From Bog-950 sp044228435 (GTDB lineage Bacteria; Bacteroidota; Bacteroidia; Chitinophagales; LD1): DNA of 64,000 bases. Under the pieces are notes generated by a model that did no database searches, was not told the DNA's origin, and worked only from the letters and a program-made list of their open reading frames with translations. A program made the position numbers and the translations under genes. This document shows, one piece after another, positions 41,524 through 50,838 of this stretch; positions within the stretch are counted from its first letter, which is position 1, and each line of letters starts with the position of its first letter. The DNA is taken from positions 62,001 to 126,000 of the forward strand of contig JBGAUW010000005.1 of the NCBI GenBank assembly GCA_044228435.1, given 5' to 3'.

Positions 41524-42603
41524 ATGAGCAACACATACGTTGCAATAATGGCGGGAGGAATTGGTAGCCGTTTTTGGCCCGAAAGCAGAACCGCCAAGCC
41601 CAAACAGTTTTTAGATATACTGAACACCGGCAAAACGCTGCTGCAGATGACCTATCAGCGTTTTGAGCACATTGTACCCAAAGAAAATATTTACGTGGTA
41701 ACCGCCGAGGCCTACGAAAACCTGGTAAAAGAGCAGCTGCCCCACCTGAGCGACTCGCAGATTTTAAAGGAGCCCATGCGCCGTAACACCGCGCCATGCA
41801 TTACCTACGCCTGCGATAAAATTTATGCCCGCGATAAAAATGCTACGGTGGTAATAGCCGCCAGCGACCACCTTATACTGGAAGAAACCCGGTTTTTGGA
41901 GGTAGTGCAAAAATGTGTTGACTTTGTTAAAAATAATACCTACCTGGTAACTATAGGGGTTAAGCCAAGTAAACCCTCTACCGGCTACGGCTATATACAG
42001 TTTGAAGACGAAACCGGAAAAGACGGCTTTTATAAGGTAAAAACCTTTACCGAAAAACCGACCCTTGATATTGCCAAAATGTTTTTAAACAGCGGTGATT
42101 TTTTATGGAACAGTGGTATGTTTGTGTGGAAGGCCAAAACACTTTTACAGGCCGTAGTTAAACACCTGCCCGAAATTGCAGAGGCCTTTAGGGAAGCCCA
42201 TAAACATTACAATACGCCCGGCGAGGCCCGTTTTATACAACAGGTTTACTCGCAATGCACCAATATTTCGATTGATTACGGCGTTATGGAAAAGGCCGAT
42301 AACGTTTATACCATTCCGGCGCAGTTTGGTTGGAGCGATATAGGCTCGTGGGATTCGCTGTATGAGGTTTACGAGCACGATTACCTGGGTAACGCTGTTG
42401 CAGGCAAAAACGTAAAAATTTACGATTCGTCGAACAACATGATAATGGTGCCTAAGGATAAACTGGTAGTGCTGCAGGGCCTGACTGGTTATTGTGTAGT
42501 AGATACCGGCGATGTGCTGCTGGTTTGCGAAAAAGCGAAGGAACAGGAGATTAAGCAGATAACGGTTGACTTAAAAGTAGCCGACCTGGATAAGTATCTT
42601 TAA
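41524..42603 (+). CDS. manC: Mannose-1-phosphate guanylyltransferase
   Basis: 359 residues. It begins YVAIMAGGIGSRFWPESRTAKPKQFLDI, the nucleotide-binding signature of GDP-mannose pyrophosphorylases. GYGYIQFE, VKTFTEKPTLDIAKMFLNSGDFLWNSGMFVW, SIDYGVMEKADNV and FGWSDIGSWDSLYE follow in family order. The bifunctional isomerase cupin found in longer ManC/AlgA proteins is absent. It makes GDP-mannose from mannose-1-phosphate and GTP for surface polysaccharides. The epimerase at 61243 could use a related sugar nucleotide. Confidence 0.93.
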   Translation: MSNTYVAIMAGGIGSRFWPESRTAKPKQFLDILNTGKTLLQMTYQRFEHIVPKENIYVVTAEAYENLVKEQLPHLSDSQILKEPMRRNTAPCITYACDKIYARDKNATVVIAASDHLILEETRFLEVVQKCVDFVKNNTYLVTIGVKPSKPSTGYGYIQFEDETGKDGFYKVKTFTEKPTLDIAKMFLNSGDFLWNSGMFVWKAKTLLQAVVKHLPEIAEAFREAHKHYNTPGEARFIQQVYSQCTNISIDYGVMEKADNVYTIPAQFGWSDIGSWDSLYEVYEHDYLGNAVAGKNVKIYDSSNNMIMVPKDKLVVLQGLTGYCVVDTGDVLLVCEKAKEQEIKQITVDLKVADLDKYL

Positions 42604-42680
42604 GAGGGAAAAAGATTAACCAATTCATTTTAGCGTTTGCTTTTTGTATTGTCTGATTGTTCAATTTACTTTTCAAACAA

Positions 42681-43835
42681 ATGATTTTCCCTTCCTCAGT
42701 AAGTTCAAAGCTTCCTAACACAGGCACCACCATTTTTACGGTTATGAGTGCCCTGGCAAAGGAGCATAATGCCATTAACCTCTCGCAGGGGTTTCCGGAT
42801 TTTAAGCCACACCCCGTATTAATAGAAGAAGTAGAAAAAGCTATGCGTGGCAGCCATAACCAATATGCCCCCATGGCCGGCAATGTGCTTTTGCGCGAAC
42901 GCATTGCCGAAAAAGCAGAGGCCCTTTACGGTGCTAAAATTGAGCCCGATACAGAAGTTACTATAACCGCCGGTGGCACACAGGCTATTTTTACGGCCAT
43001 ACTATCGGTAATACGCGAAGATGACGAGGTTATTTTGTTTGCACCTGCCTATGATAGCTACGCCCCTGCGGTAGAGTTAGCAGGAGGCAAAGCCATTTTT
43101 TACGACCTGGAATCGCCGGATTATAAAGTTGATTGGCAAAAGGTAAAGCGCCTGATAAACCAGCGCACCAAAATGCTTATCATAAACACTCCGCACAACC
43201 CTACCGGCTCTACCCTAAAAGCCAACGATATGGCGGAATTAGAGAAGCTGATTAAGGGGAGCGATATAATGCTGATAAGCGATGAAGTTTATGAGCATAT
43301 TATTTTTGATGGCATAAAGCATGAGAGCGTGTTGCGTCACCCCAGGCTGGCCGAACGCAGTTTTGTTATTGGCAGCTTTGGTAAAACCTACCACAACACT
43401 GGTTGGAAATTAGGCTACTGCATTGCCCCTAAAAATTTAACTGTCGAGTTCCGCAAGGTACACCAGTTTAATGTGTTTAGTGTAAACTCGGTAGCGCAAG
43501 AGGCCTTTGCACAAATTTTACCCCGCAAGGAATTGTATTTGGAATTAAACGCCTTTTACCAGCAAAAGCGCGATTTTTTCCGCAGAGCTATTCAATCATC
43601 CCGCTTTAATTTACTTAACTGCGAGGGCACCTATTTTCAATTAGTATCGTACAGCCGCATTAGCGATGAACGCGATATTGAATTTGTAAAACGCCTTACC
43701 CGCGATAATGGCGTGGCGGCTATACCGGTATCGGTTTTTTACCGCCATAACATAGATAACAGCGTAATTAGGTTTTGCTTTGCTAAAGAAGAAGAAACCC
43801 TTAAACGGGCAGCCGAGCAGCTATCGCGCATTTAA
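42681..43835 (+). CDS. PLP-dependent aminotransferase, methionine/kynurenine type (YbdL-like)
   Basis: 384 residues from the ATG at 42681; a TTG at 42657 would add eight residues. INLSQGFPDFKPHP, NQYAPMAGNVLLRERIA, NTPHNPTGS and the PLP-lysine region SFGKTYHNTGWKLGYCIAP place it in the class I subgroup that includes E. coli YbdL (methionine aminotransferase) and KAT/glutamine transaminase K. It probably transaminates methionine or its keto acid, or kynurenine. An omega-amidase, its common partner enzyme, is encoded at 50831. The stop overlaps the convergent DUF58 gene by four bases. Confidence 0.88.
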   Translation: MIFPSSVSSKLPNTGTTIFTVMSALAKEHNAINLSQGFPDFKPHPVLIEEVEKAMRGSHNQYAPMAGNVLLRERIAEKAEALYGAKIEPDTEVTITAGGTQAIFTAILSVIREDDEVILFAPAYDSYAPAVELAGGKAIFYDLESPDYKVDWQKVKRLINQRTKMLIINTPHNPTGSTLKANDMAELEKLIKGSDIMLISDEVYEHIIFDGIKHESVLRHPRLAERSFVIGSFGKTYHNTGWKLGYCIAPKNLTVEFRKVHQFNVFSVNSVAQEAFAQILPRKELYLELNAFYQQKRDFFRRAIQSSRFNLLNCEGTYFQLVSYSRISDERDIEFVKRLTRDNGVAAIPVSVFYRHNIDNSVIRFCFAKEEETLKRAAEQLSRI

Positions 43836-45163
43836 ATTAAATCGCGGGCCTTTAGCTCCAGGTATTTATTGATAGTGTTTACCGTTAACTGCTGCGGTGG
43901 GGTAAGTATGCTGTATATGCCGTGTTGCTTTAGCTCCTTCACTATTTGCCGTTTTTCAAAAGCAAATTTTTCGGCAATGGTTTTTTGGTAAATACCCTCG
44001 GTATCGGGTGCCGCATCTTTAATAAGGTCCTTAAGCTCTGTGTTCTCAAAAAATATAACTACCACCACATGCCTTGCCGCAATTGATTTTAAATACTTCA
44101 GCTGCCGGTGCATACCCTGCAGCGATTCAAAATTAGTATACAGTAACACCAAACTGCGCTGTTGCAACTTACGCACTACTGTAGCATTTAGCAATTCGAA
44201 ATTGGCATCTAAAAAACGGGTCTGTTCACGATACAGGGCTTCCTGTATTTTATTCATCTGTGTAGCACGGCTTTCGGCCGGCACCAGCGAGTTTATCTTT
44301 TCGGAAAAAGAAACAAGCCCCGGCTTATCGCCCTTTTTAAGTGCTATGTTGGATATAACCAGTGCAGCGTTAATTGAATAGTCCAGCAAAGTCATTCCCT
44401 CAAACGGCATTTTCATTAACCGGCTCTTATCTATGATGGAGTATACATGCTGGCTTTTCTCATCCTGAAACTGGTTAACCATTAGTTGGTTTTTGCGGGC
44501 GGTAGCTTTCCAGTTTACAGTACGGTAATCATCGCCCTGCACATACTCGCGTATTTTTTCAAACTCCATACTATGCCCTATGCGCCGTATTTTTTTTAGC
44601 CCATAATCGCTTAACCGGTTAGATATGGCGAGTAGTTCGTACTTACGCATTTGCAAAAACGAAGGGTATACCGGTACCATCTTATCTGCACTAAAAACAA
44701 ACCGGCGGCTTACCAGCCCTATAACGCTGGTGGCAAAAACGTTTACACCACCAAAGCTATACTCGCCGCGCTCAACCGGCTTTAGGCTGTAGCTTATTTT
44801 TTTGTTTGTTCCGGGCGAAAGCGTGGTAAAAAACAAAAGGTCGCGCCGCTGAAACTGGTGAGGTATTTCGTCTATTACCCTTAGGTTAACACCAAAGCTA
44901 AAGTTGTTCTCTATATAAATATTAAGCTCATTATCATCACCGTTCGATAGCCGCTCCGGGGTTAACCTGGTACCAACTATGCCGCTTTTTTTGCCAAACA
45001 GCATTAGTGTTTCCACCAGTGTAACCAGCAGCACCACAAAAAATAACACCTGCGCAATTACAAACAAGCCTTTAACAGCAGCGCTTAAAGTAAACAGCAC
45101 TACCAGGCCTGCCAGTATGGCAAACAAACGTTTTTGCAAAAAAATGGTGCGAAAAAATTCCAT
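43832..45163 (-). CDS. DUF58-domain membrane protein of the second MoxR locus
   Basis: 443 residues. Two N-terminal membrane helices (FAILAGLVVLFTLSAAVKGL and FVIAQVLFFVVLLVTLVETL), an extracytoplasmic segment, then the DUF58 vWA-like core with IRRIGHSMEFEKIREYVQGDDYRTVNWKATARKNQLMVNQFQDE, the classic signature. YSIIDKSRLMKM takes the MIDAS position, so D-x-S is followed by R rather than Ser. DUF58 proteins are the usual partners of MoxR ATPases; MoxR is encoded 7 bases upstream. Possible role: membrane-associated protein maturation. Confidence 0.9.
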   Translation of the reverse strand: MEFFRTIFLQKRLFAILAGLVVLFTLSAAVKGLFVIAQVLFFVVLLVTLVETLMLFGKKSGIVGTRLTPERLSNGDDNELNIYIENNFSFGVNLRVIDEIPHQFQRRDLLFFTTLSPGTNKKISYSLKPVERGEYSFGGVNVFATSVIGLVSRRFVFSADKMVPVYPSFLQMRKYELLAISNRLSDYGLKKIRRIGHSMEFEKIREYVQGDDYRTVNWKATARKNQLMVNQFQDEKSQHVYSIIDKSRLMKMPFEGMTLLDYSINAALVISNIALKKGDKPGLVSFSEKINSLVPAESRATQMNKIQEALYREQTRFLDANFELLNATVVRKLQQRSLVLLYTNFESLQGMHRQLKYLKSIAARHVVVVIFFENTELKDLIKDAAPDTEGIYQKTIAEKFAFEKRQIVKELKQHGIYSILTPPQQLTVNTINKYLELKARDLI

Positions 45164-45170
45164 GTTCTTT

Positions 45171-46151
45171 TTATCGTGGTACGTCTACCGATTTCATTAA
45201 CGCATCTATCACTTCATTGGTAGTAGCACCCTCCATTTCTTTTTCGGGAGTTAAAATAATGCGGTGTCGCATTACCGGCTTGGCCGCAAAGGTTATATCA
45301 TCGGGTGTTACAAAGTTGCGGCCGCGTATAGCTGCCAATGCTTTTGATGCTGCCAATAAAGCCAGCGATGCCCTTGGCGAGGCCCCTACATATAAATCAA
45401 CATTATCGCGGGTTTTAGCCGTTAAGCGGGCAATAAATTCAATTAGCTTAGGCTCTATGTATACATGGCGCACCGCTTTTTGGTATGCCTTTAAATCGGT
45501 TACACTTAAAACCGCATTTACCGTATTCAAATCATTTACGCCACCCCGTTCCTGAAAGTCGTTTAGTATCTGAATTTCATTTTCCAGCGTAGGGTAGTTA
45601 ACCTCTATTTTATAAATAAACCGGTCCAGCTGCGCTTCGGGCAAACGATAAGTGCCTTCATGCTCAATGGGGTTTTGTGTGGCAAACACTATAAACGGTT
45701 CTTCCATTATATAGGTTTTCGAATCCAGCGAAACCTGGCGCTCTTCCATTATTTCAAACAATGCCGCCTGCGTTTTTGCCGGTGCCCGGTTAATCTCGTC
45801 AATTAAAATAACGTTTGAAAAGATGGGCCCGCGCCTAAATTCAAACTCGCTGGCTTTAAAGTTGAAAATATTTGTACCCAAAATATCGCTGGGCATTAAG
45901 TCGGGCGTAAACTGAATGCGCGAAAAACCGGCCGATATACAGCGCGCAATAATTTTTGCAGTAAGGGTTTTTGCTACCCCCGGCACACCCTCAATAAGCA
46001 CGTGCCCGTTGCTTAGTATAGCCGTAAGCAACAAGTCAATCATTTGCTCTTGCCCCACTATTATTTTATGCACTTCGGTCTTTATTTGCGTAACGGCCTC
46101 GCGTAGCTTTTCTAATTCGGGGTTCGGGTTTTGCTGAACTAAATCTTCCAT
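45171..46151 (-). CDS. MoxR-family AAA+ ATPase (second locus)
   Basis: 326 residues, the standard MoxR length. Walker A GVPGVAKT (55-62), Walker B with LIDEINRAPAKTQAALFEIMEERQVS, the FATQNPIEHEGTYRLPEAQLDRF sensor/arginine block and a C-terminal lid (VGASPRASLALLAASKALA ... RHRIILTPE). It is of the housekeeping MoxR type that occurs with DUF58 and SpoIIM genes, clearly distinct from the RavA-like paralog at 30008. It is expected to remodel or chaperone membrane or metal-dependent proteins. Confidence 0.95.
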   Translation of the reverse strand: MEDLVQQNPNPELEKLREAVTQIKTEVHKIIVGQEQMIDLLLTAILSNGHVLIEGVPGVAKTLTAKIIARCISAGFSRIQFTPDLMPSDILGTNIFNFKASEFEFRRGPIFSNVILIDEINRAPAKTQAALFEIMEERQVSLDSKTYIMEEPFIVFATQNPIEHEGTYRLPEAQLDRFIYKIEVNYPTLENEIQILNDFQERGGVNDLNTVNAVLSVTDLKAYQKAVRHVYIEPKLIEFIARLTAKTRDNVDLYVGASPRASLALLAASKALAAIRGRNFVTPDDITFAAKPVMRHRIILTPEKEMEGATTNEVIDALMKSVDVPR

Positions 46152-46157
46152 CTGTTT

Positions 46158-47417
46158 TTATTTATTGGTTAAACCTGATTCGTTATAAAATTTTTCGAGC
46201 GCCGCATTAAAGGCGATTAAAGTTTGCTCATTTATACTACGTTGTTCGCGTATATAGTTAAAATATATCCTGAATATTTCTTTTACTGTTTCCTTTTCGG
46301 TATTGCTTTTATAGGCGAGCTTTTCCTGAAAATCTTCATTGGTTAAGTTAGTGGCCAGGTAGTAATGGTTCCGCACCCGCTCTAAAAAATAGGTCATTTT
46401 TTTCTCTGCTAAATCGCGGTGGTCTTTTTGCTGATAATATAAAGTGCCCACGGTGCGTGCGAACTCCAGCGAAAGATTTCTGAACGGTTCTATAATAGGG
46501 ATTATGCGCTGCTGCCGCCGGGCATAAACCAGTACATAAATAAGTATAGAAAATATAGCTAAGTAATAAGCCCAGCGGTATGCAGGCACCGATAAAATGT
46601 AGCGCAGGGGTGTTTGGGCCGCACGAAATTTATTCGGTTTGTAATATTCATCCCAAAATACAGTTTGATTAGGCAAATACGACAGGCACTTGGCCACATA
46701 CTCGTTGTTATTGGCTTTAAGCATATTGTAATTTGTAAAAGCTATTGGGAACGAATGGATATAAAAACTGCCTTCGCCCAGCGGTATGCGCGCAAAATTC
46801 ACATCGTCGCCCGCATAAGTGCCCAGTGCAAAGCGCGGCAGCCGATTATGATAATGCTCCAACAACACCGGCGTTTTTTTTGCCACTGAATCAACATCGA
46901 TTATTTTATAGTTTACATAGCCCTGCTTAAAATTATAGCTCTGCCCGCCTTGCAACGCCGGGTTTAAAAAATAGAGTGGCGTTGTTTTTCCGGAATCGGA
47001 ATTTGCAAGCCTGCCATAGGCAATAGTTTCGGTAATGCTTATACCTAACGAATCTTCTAAAGCAGCAGAAAGGCCGTTTGTGGCAATAAAAACGTTGCCT
47101 CCTTCGCGCACAAAGTTCATCATGGCGTTTACATCCAGTTCATCGGCATTGCACTGGTTATTAACTATTATAAAGTTTGCCGGCTGATTTTCCTGCTCGT
47201 TTACATAATTATAAAAAGGTACTTCGCTTGTAAAAACCTCGTTTTTCGCAAATAAGGTTTGCAGCTGTTTATAGAGGACAAAATTGCCATACGGTATTTT
47301 ATCGGCCGATGAATAAGTGGGTGTCCAGTTTATTTCGGTGGGTTGCATTACTCCTATCAGCACCAAAAGCACTGCATAAAACACCAGTAAAAATAGTTGC
47401 AGTTTTTTCCCTTTCAC
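46158..47417 (-). CDS. DUF4350-domain membrane protein
   Basis: 419 residues, GTG start abutting the upstream stop codon. An N-terminal membrane helix (LQLFLLVFYAVLLVLIGVM) is followed by a DUF4350-like luminal domain (about 30-270: NFIIVNNQCNADELDVNAMM, FVREGGNVFIATNGLS), a second helix (YYLAIFSILIYVLVYARRQ) and a helical cytoplasmic tail. DUF4350 proteins occur almost exclusively in MoxR-DUF58 operons. Function unknown; it is structurally reminiscent of glutamine-amidotransferase-like folds without an active site. Confidence 0.85.
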   Translation of the reverse strand: MKGKKLQLFLLVFYAVLLVLIGVMQPTEINWTPTYSSADKIPYGNFVLYKQLQTLFAKNEVFTSEVPFYNYVNEQENQPANFIIVNNQCNADELDVNAMMNFVREGGNVFIATNGLSAALEDSLGISITETIAYGRLANSDSGKTTPLYFLNPALQGGQSYNFKQGYVNYKIIDVDSVAKKTPVLLEHYHNRLPRFALGTYAGDDVNFARIPLGEGSFYIHSFPIAFTNYNMLKANNNEYVAKCLSYLPNQTVFWDEYYKPNKFRAAQTPLRYILSVPAYRWAYYLAIFSILIYVLVYARRQQRIIPIIEPFRNLSLEFARTVGTLYYQQKDHRDLAEKKMTYFLERVRNHYYLATNLTNEDFQEKLAYKSNTEKETVKEIFRIYFNYIREQRSINEQTLIAFNAALEKFYNESGLTNK

Positions 47418-48134
47418 TTACGCCCGGTATTGCTTTATCTGCCCGTAAAAACTTTCAAAATGTCCCTTGGTTTGTAAATAATCTGCCTCTGTTACTTCTG
47501 CATTTCCATACCAGGCGTTTTCAAACGCGCTGGTCACCTCTAAAAATGCATGCCTTGCATTTTCTCCTTTAAGTTCGTAGTAGTAGTCCATATTGGTTTT
47601 GCCGGGCTGCCAGCGTATCAGTTCCTTATCGGTTAGCAGGCGCAGGGCTTTCAAATATTGGTACCGTATACCCAGCCGCCATTGCCCTGCATTAAACGCT
47701 TGTGCAATCAACTCGTCCAGATTCATTTCGCGTATATTCTCTTCGGCAATCGAGTGTGGCATTATGGCCTGCGATTCGGTTGCAAAAAGCCGCCTTATAT
47801 CAATACCAAGCAGGTTTAATATAATTAGTAATACACTAACTATCATCAGGCCATAGGCTAACACCCTGTAAATGGTTACCTCCTGTTCCGAAGAAAATAA
47901 TTGCCGGAACAACTTGCCCAAATAATGCATTACAAGAGAGAAAAAATCCAGCTGCTCCGTTGCAACGGTTTCATACTCAAATTCGGGTTGGCTGCGGTAT
48001 TTTTCAAGCGCAGTTTGATCAAACTTTCTTATTTCTATAGCGCTGCTATCCTGGGCTACCAGCGCATTTAATGCAAGCAGCAATAAGGCTAATAAAAAAG
48101 ATTTGACAACAGTAAAATAAGGCCTGCGCTGCAT
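47418..48134 (-). CDS. DUF4129-domain membrane protein
   Basis: 238 residues. A signal-like N-terminal helix (SFLLALLLLALNALVAQ), a periplasmic segment, one central membrane helix (YGLMIVSVLLIILNLLGID), then a cytoplasmic DUF4129 domain with the conserved WRLGIRYQYLKALRLL ... KTNMDYYYEL ... AFENAWYGN pattern. DUF4129 is a standard component of MoxR-DUF58-DUF4350 loci. It directly abuts the DUF4350 gene, suggesting co-translation. Function unknown. Confidence 0.85.
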   Translation of the reverse strand: MQRRPYFTVVKSFLLALLLLALNALVAQDSSAIEIRKFDQTALEKYRSQPEFEYETVATEQLDFFSLVMHYLGKLFRQLFSSEQEVTIYRVLAYGLMIVSVLLIILNLLGIDIRRLFATESQAIMPHSIAEENIREMNLDELIAQAFNAGQWRLGIRYQYLKALRLLTDKELIRWQPGKTNMDYYYELKGENARHAFLEVTSAFENAWYGNAEVTEADYLQTKGHFESFYGQIKQYRA

Positions 48135-48152
48135 AGCTAATGGGTTGGCTAT

Positions 48153-49097
48153 TTATGCCTGTGGAGTTTCTGTGGAACCCAGGTTTTCAATCTGCTGCAT
48201 TATATCAACGCCGTCTTTCCTTTCAACCAGGCTGTAGTACTGCACAACAAACGACATATTAATAAGCGACGACAACACGAACATACCGCAAAACATAAAC
48301 ATCATAGATACAGTACCCCACGTACCCATTTCAAACGAAGGGGTACCGCCATTTTTTACACCATGCATAATACCGGTAAAAAAGATAGCATAAAAAGGAA
48401 TAATAAAAATCAGGCTGGCTAGGTATACTACCATGTAAGTAGCAAAAAAGATTCCGAGGGTTTGCCACCAGTGGCCCTTAATAAGGTAAAATGCGCGCGA
48501 AATAGCCTCTAAAATTCCATTGCGTTCGCGCATGTAAATAAAAGGGGTAAAAGCCATGGTAATCATTAAATAAAAAAAGCCGAAAAACATGGCAATACCC
48601 AATAATACACCGCCCACCTTACCGCCAAAACTAAACACCGCAATGACAAGGCCTATTAACAACACCATGCTAACCGAAAGCACTATTGCAAATACCACTA
48701 TAAAACCAATAAAGCTTAAAAAGTCCTTCTTCATTCCATTCAAAATGTCGCTGGCCGTAAGTTTACCATCTTCGCTTGCCTCGTACTTCAAAAAAGTTGC
48801 AACCACTGCCAGGTATAGCAGTATACTGGCCAACATAATGCCGCCCATGCCTAAAAAAATGTTAGCTGCACTATTTCGTATTGCGCTTTGGGATGCATAC
48901 GGGTCGGTGTTGCCCATTATACTGAAAATAGAGGACATATAACGCGAATAAAAATAGCTGCCTACAATAAGCACCGGAAATACTACGTATAAAATAACCT
49001 GTAAAAGCGGCTTAAAAACTTCTTTTGCGAACGCAAAAGTCTCATTCATTACATCGCCAAAGTTGCGTGGTTTAAGCAGCTGAATTTTGTTTTCCAT
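48153..49097 (-). CDS. Multispanning membrane protein of the MoxR/SpoIIM locus
   Basis: 314 residues with about six membrane helices (for example LLQVILYVVFPVLIVGSYFY, IFLGMGGIMLASILLYLAVV, FIGFIVVFAIVLSVSMVLLI, GVLLGIAMFFGFFYLMITMA). The pattern ISRAFYLIKGHWWQTLGIFFATYMVVYL resembles GDPD-associated membrane-domain proteins often seen in such loci. Its start overlaps the end of the SpoIIM gene by 26 bases. No catalytic motif. The role is presumably structural within the membrane complex; this is inferred from context. Confidence 0.8.
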   Translation of the reverse strand: MENKIQLLKPRNFGDVMNETFAFAKEVFKPLLQVILYVVFPVLIVGSYFYSRYMSSIFSIMGNTDPYASQSAIRNSAANIFLGMGGIMLASILLYLAVVATFLKYEASEDGKLTASDILNGMKKDFLSFIGFIVVFAIVLSVSMVLLIGLVIAVFSFGGKVGGVLLGIAMFFGFFYLMITMAFTPFIYMRERNGILEAISRAFYLIKGHWWQTLGIFFATYMVVYLASLIFIIPFYAIFFTGIMHGVKNGGTPSFEMGTWGTVSMMFMFCGMFVLSSLINMSFVVQYYSLVERKDGVDIMQQIENLGSTETPQA

Positions 49098-50052
49098 TTT
49101 GTTTGTTTTTTAGACTTAGCGGGTACAAAATAAAATACCATATTATAAAACTAAAAGATACAAGAATTATAATTACCCGCAATAGCTGTGGCATTACATT
49201 ATAATACCGGGTAACAAAGCTTTCAAGTATGGCGGCCACCACAAATACGGGTATTAAGCCTATAATAATTTTAAGGCTGCGTTTTGCTGCCTCTGTAAGC
49301 GAATCTAACCGCGAGTAAGTGCCCGGAAAAACAATACTGTTGCCCAGCACCATACCTGCACCGGCCGCAATTACAATAGCCGAAAGTTCTAACGCGCCAT
49401 GCAGGTAAATAGCCAGCATAGCAGTAGTAAAAACCTGCTTTTGATAAAATAAATATTGAAAAGCGCCTACCATAACGCCATTGCTAAACAGCATATACAC
49501 CGAACCTACCGAAAAGAAAATACCCATTACATAAGCTAAAAATGACACATAAATATTATTGGTGCTAATGGCAAAAAACATTTCCTGCTGGTGCATTTTT
49601 GAATAAACAGCCATAGGGTCGCCCTTTTCAATGTTTTCCAGAGTCATATTTACATAACTATCGCCCATTATCAGCCGCGTAAAATTTTCGTCGTTGGCCG
49701 ACGATACCGTGCCTATAAGTATTGAAGTTACAAATATGAGCAGTGCATAAAATAACTGGCGATGGCTTTTTAATACTGCGTAGGGCACTTCATATTTCCA
49801 AAAGGTAAGTATACGGCTGCCCCGCTCTCTTTTATTCTTGTAAATAGCCCGGTGAAAATGAGCTGTTAGTTCGTTAAGATATTTGGTGGTATTACTTTTA
49901 GGGTAAAAAGTACGGGCATAAGCAAGGTCATCCTGCAGGCCGAGGTATAAATCAGAAAGTTCATCGGCAGAAACGTTGTTCGACGATTTAACTATCTGTT
50001 CAAACTTTTCCCACTTAGGGCCGTTGTTTTTAATAAATACTACTTCTCTCAC
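49072..50052 (-). CDS. SpoIIM (stage II sporulation M-like) membrane protein
   Basis: 326 residues. A cytoplasmic helical N-terminus includes ELSDLYLGLQDDLAYARTFYP ... YLNELTAHFHRAIYKN, followed by five or so membrane helices (LFYALLIFVTSILIGTVSSA, VSFLAYVMGIFFSVGSVYML, LSAIVIAAGAGMVLGNSIVF, IGLIPVFVVAAILESFVTRY). The ILHGALELSAI-like YLHGALELSAIVIAAGAGM motif is diagnostic for the SpoIIM/DUF95 family. The family is not limited to spore formers; here it heads the MoxR operon and faces a divergent RDD gene. Confidence 0.92.
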   Translation of the reverse strand: MREVVFIKNNGPKWEKFEQIVKSSNNVSADELSDLYLGLQDDLAYARTFYPKSNTTKYLNELTAHFHRAIYKNKRERGSRILTFWKYEVPYAVLKSHRQLFYALLIFVTSILIGTVSSANDENFTRLIMGDSYVNMTLENIEKGDPMAVYSKMHQQEMFFAISTNNIYVSFLAYVMGIFFSVGSVYMLFSNGVMVGAFQYLFYQKQVFTTAMLAIYLHGALELSAIVIAAGAGMVLGNSIVFPGTYSRLDSLTEAAKRSLKIIIGLIPVFVVAAILESFVTRYYNVMPQLLRVIIILVSFSFIIWYFILYPLSLKNKQNGKQNSAA

Positions 50053-50062
50053 AGGTTTTGTA

Positions 50063-50077
50063 TTGCTATTTTAGCAA
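50063..50077. promoter_or_regulatory. Palindrome in the 75-base divergent region between SpoIIM and RDD genes
   Basis: TTGCTA-TTT-TAGCAA is a perfect six-base-pair palindrome. It lies 11 bases from the SpoIIM start and about 50 bases before the RDD start, where one regulator could control both directions. Confidence 0.4.
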
Positions 50078-50127
50078 CGTAATATAAACACGATATATTC
50101 AAAAAACATAAAATCATTTTTTAGCCA

Positions 50128-50838
50128 GTGAACTCGTTAGATATAAACACCTCGCACAATGTAACCATTCAATATGAAGTGGGCAGCCTTGCCGACCGTA
50201 TGCTGGCGTACCTGATAGACTCGATTATTAAAGTGGGTTATATAATTTTTATAGCGGTGGTTTATTTTGGCATTTTTGACGGCAAAAATGCGTACTGGCT
50301 TTTAGCCTTACTGGCGCTGCCATTTTTGTTTTACAGTTTACTGTTCGAAACCTTTATGGAGGGCCAAACCCCCGGCAAGCGGATACGCCAAATAAAAGTA
50401 GTAAAACTGGATGGCGCACAAGCCGGATTTGGGGCTTATTTAATACGCTGGATGTTCCGGCTTATAGACATTAACATCCTTTCGGGTATGGTAGCCATCA
50501 TAACTATTCTGGTTAATAAAAGGGGCCAGCGCCTGGGTGATATTTTGGCGCAAACTGCTGTAATAAGAGTGCAGGACCGCGTACTGCTAAAAGATACGCT
50601 ATACGAAAGAGTTAACAGTAATCACCAGGTTACCTACCCTGAGGCGCAAAAGCTAACCGGCGAAGATATTGTGTTAATTAAACGCGTTTTAAACACCCCC
50701 AATTACCGCGATAATTTTGAAATGTTTTATACGCTTACCAATAAAATACAGGCTAAAATGGGCGTAACCCGTACCGAAAGCCCCGAAGATTTTTTAAGCA
50801 TTGTTGTTAAGGATTACAATCATTTACAGGATGAGTGA
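50128..50838 (+). CDS. RDD-family membrane protein
   Basis: 236 residues, GTG start. The conserved opening VGSLADRMLAYLIDSIIKVGYIIFI contains the R-x-x-A-x-x-x-D pattern (R, D, D) of RDD proteins. Helices FFGIFDG-type continue, then GQTPGKRIRQIKVVKLDG and RGQRLGDILAQTAVIRV. The last 60 residues are a soluble helical tail. RDD genes habitually accompany SpoIIM and MoxR genes, so it probably joins that membrane complex or is a cation transporter. It overlaps the omega-amidase gene by eight bases (ATGAGTGA). Confidence 0.9.
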   Translation: MNSLDINTSHNVTIQYEVGSLADRMLAYLIDSIIKVGYIIFIAVVYFGIFDGKNAYWLLALLALPFLFYSLLFETFMEGQTPGKRIRQIKVVKLDGAQAGFGAYLIRWMFRLIDINILSGMVAIITILVNKRGQRLGDILAQTAVIRVQDRVLLKDTLYERVNSNHQVTYPEAQKLTGEDIVLIKRVLNTPNYRDNFEMFYTLTNKIQAKMGVTRTESPEDFLSIVVKDYNHLQDE

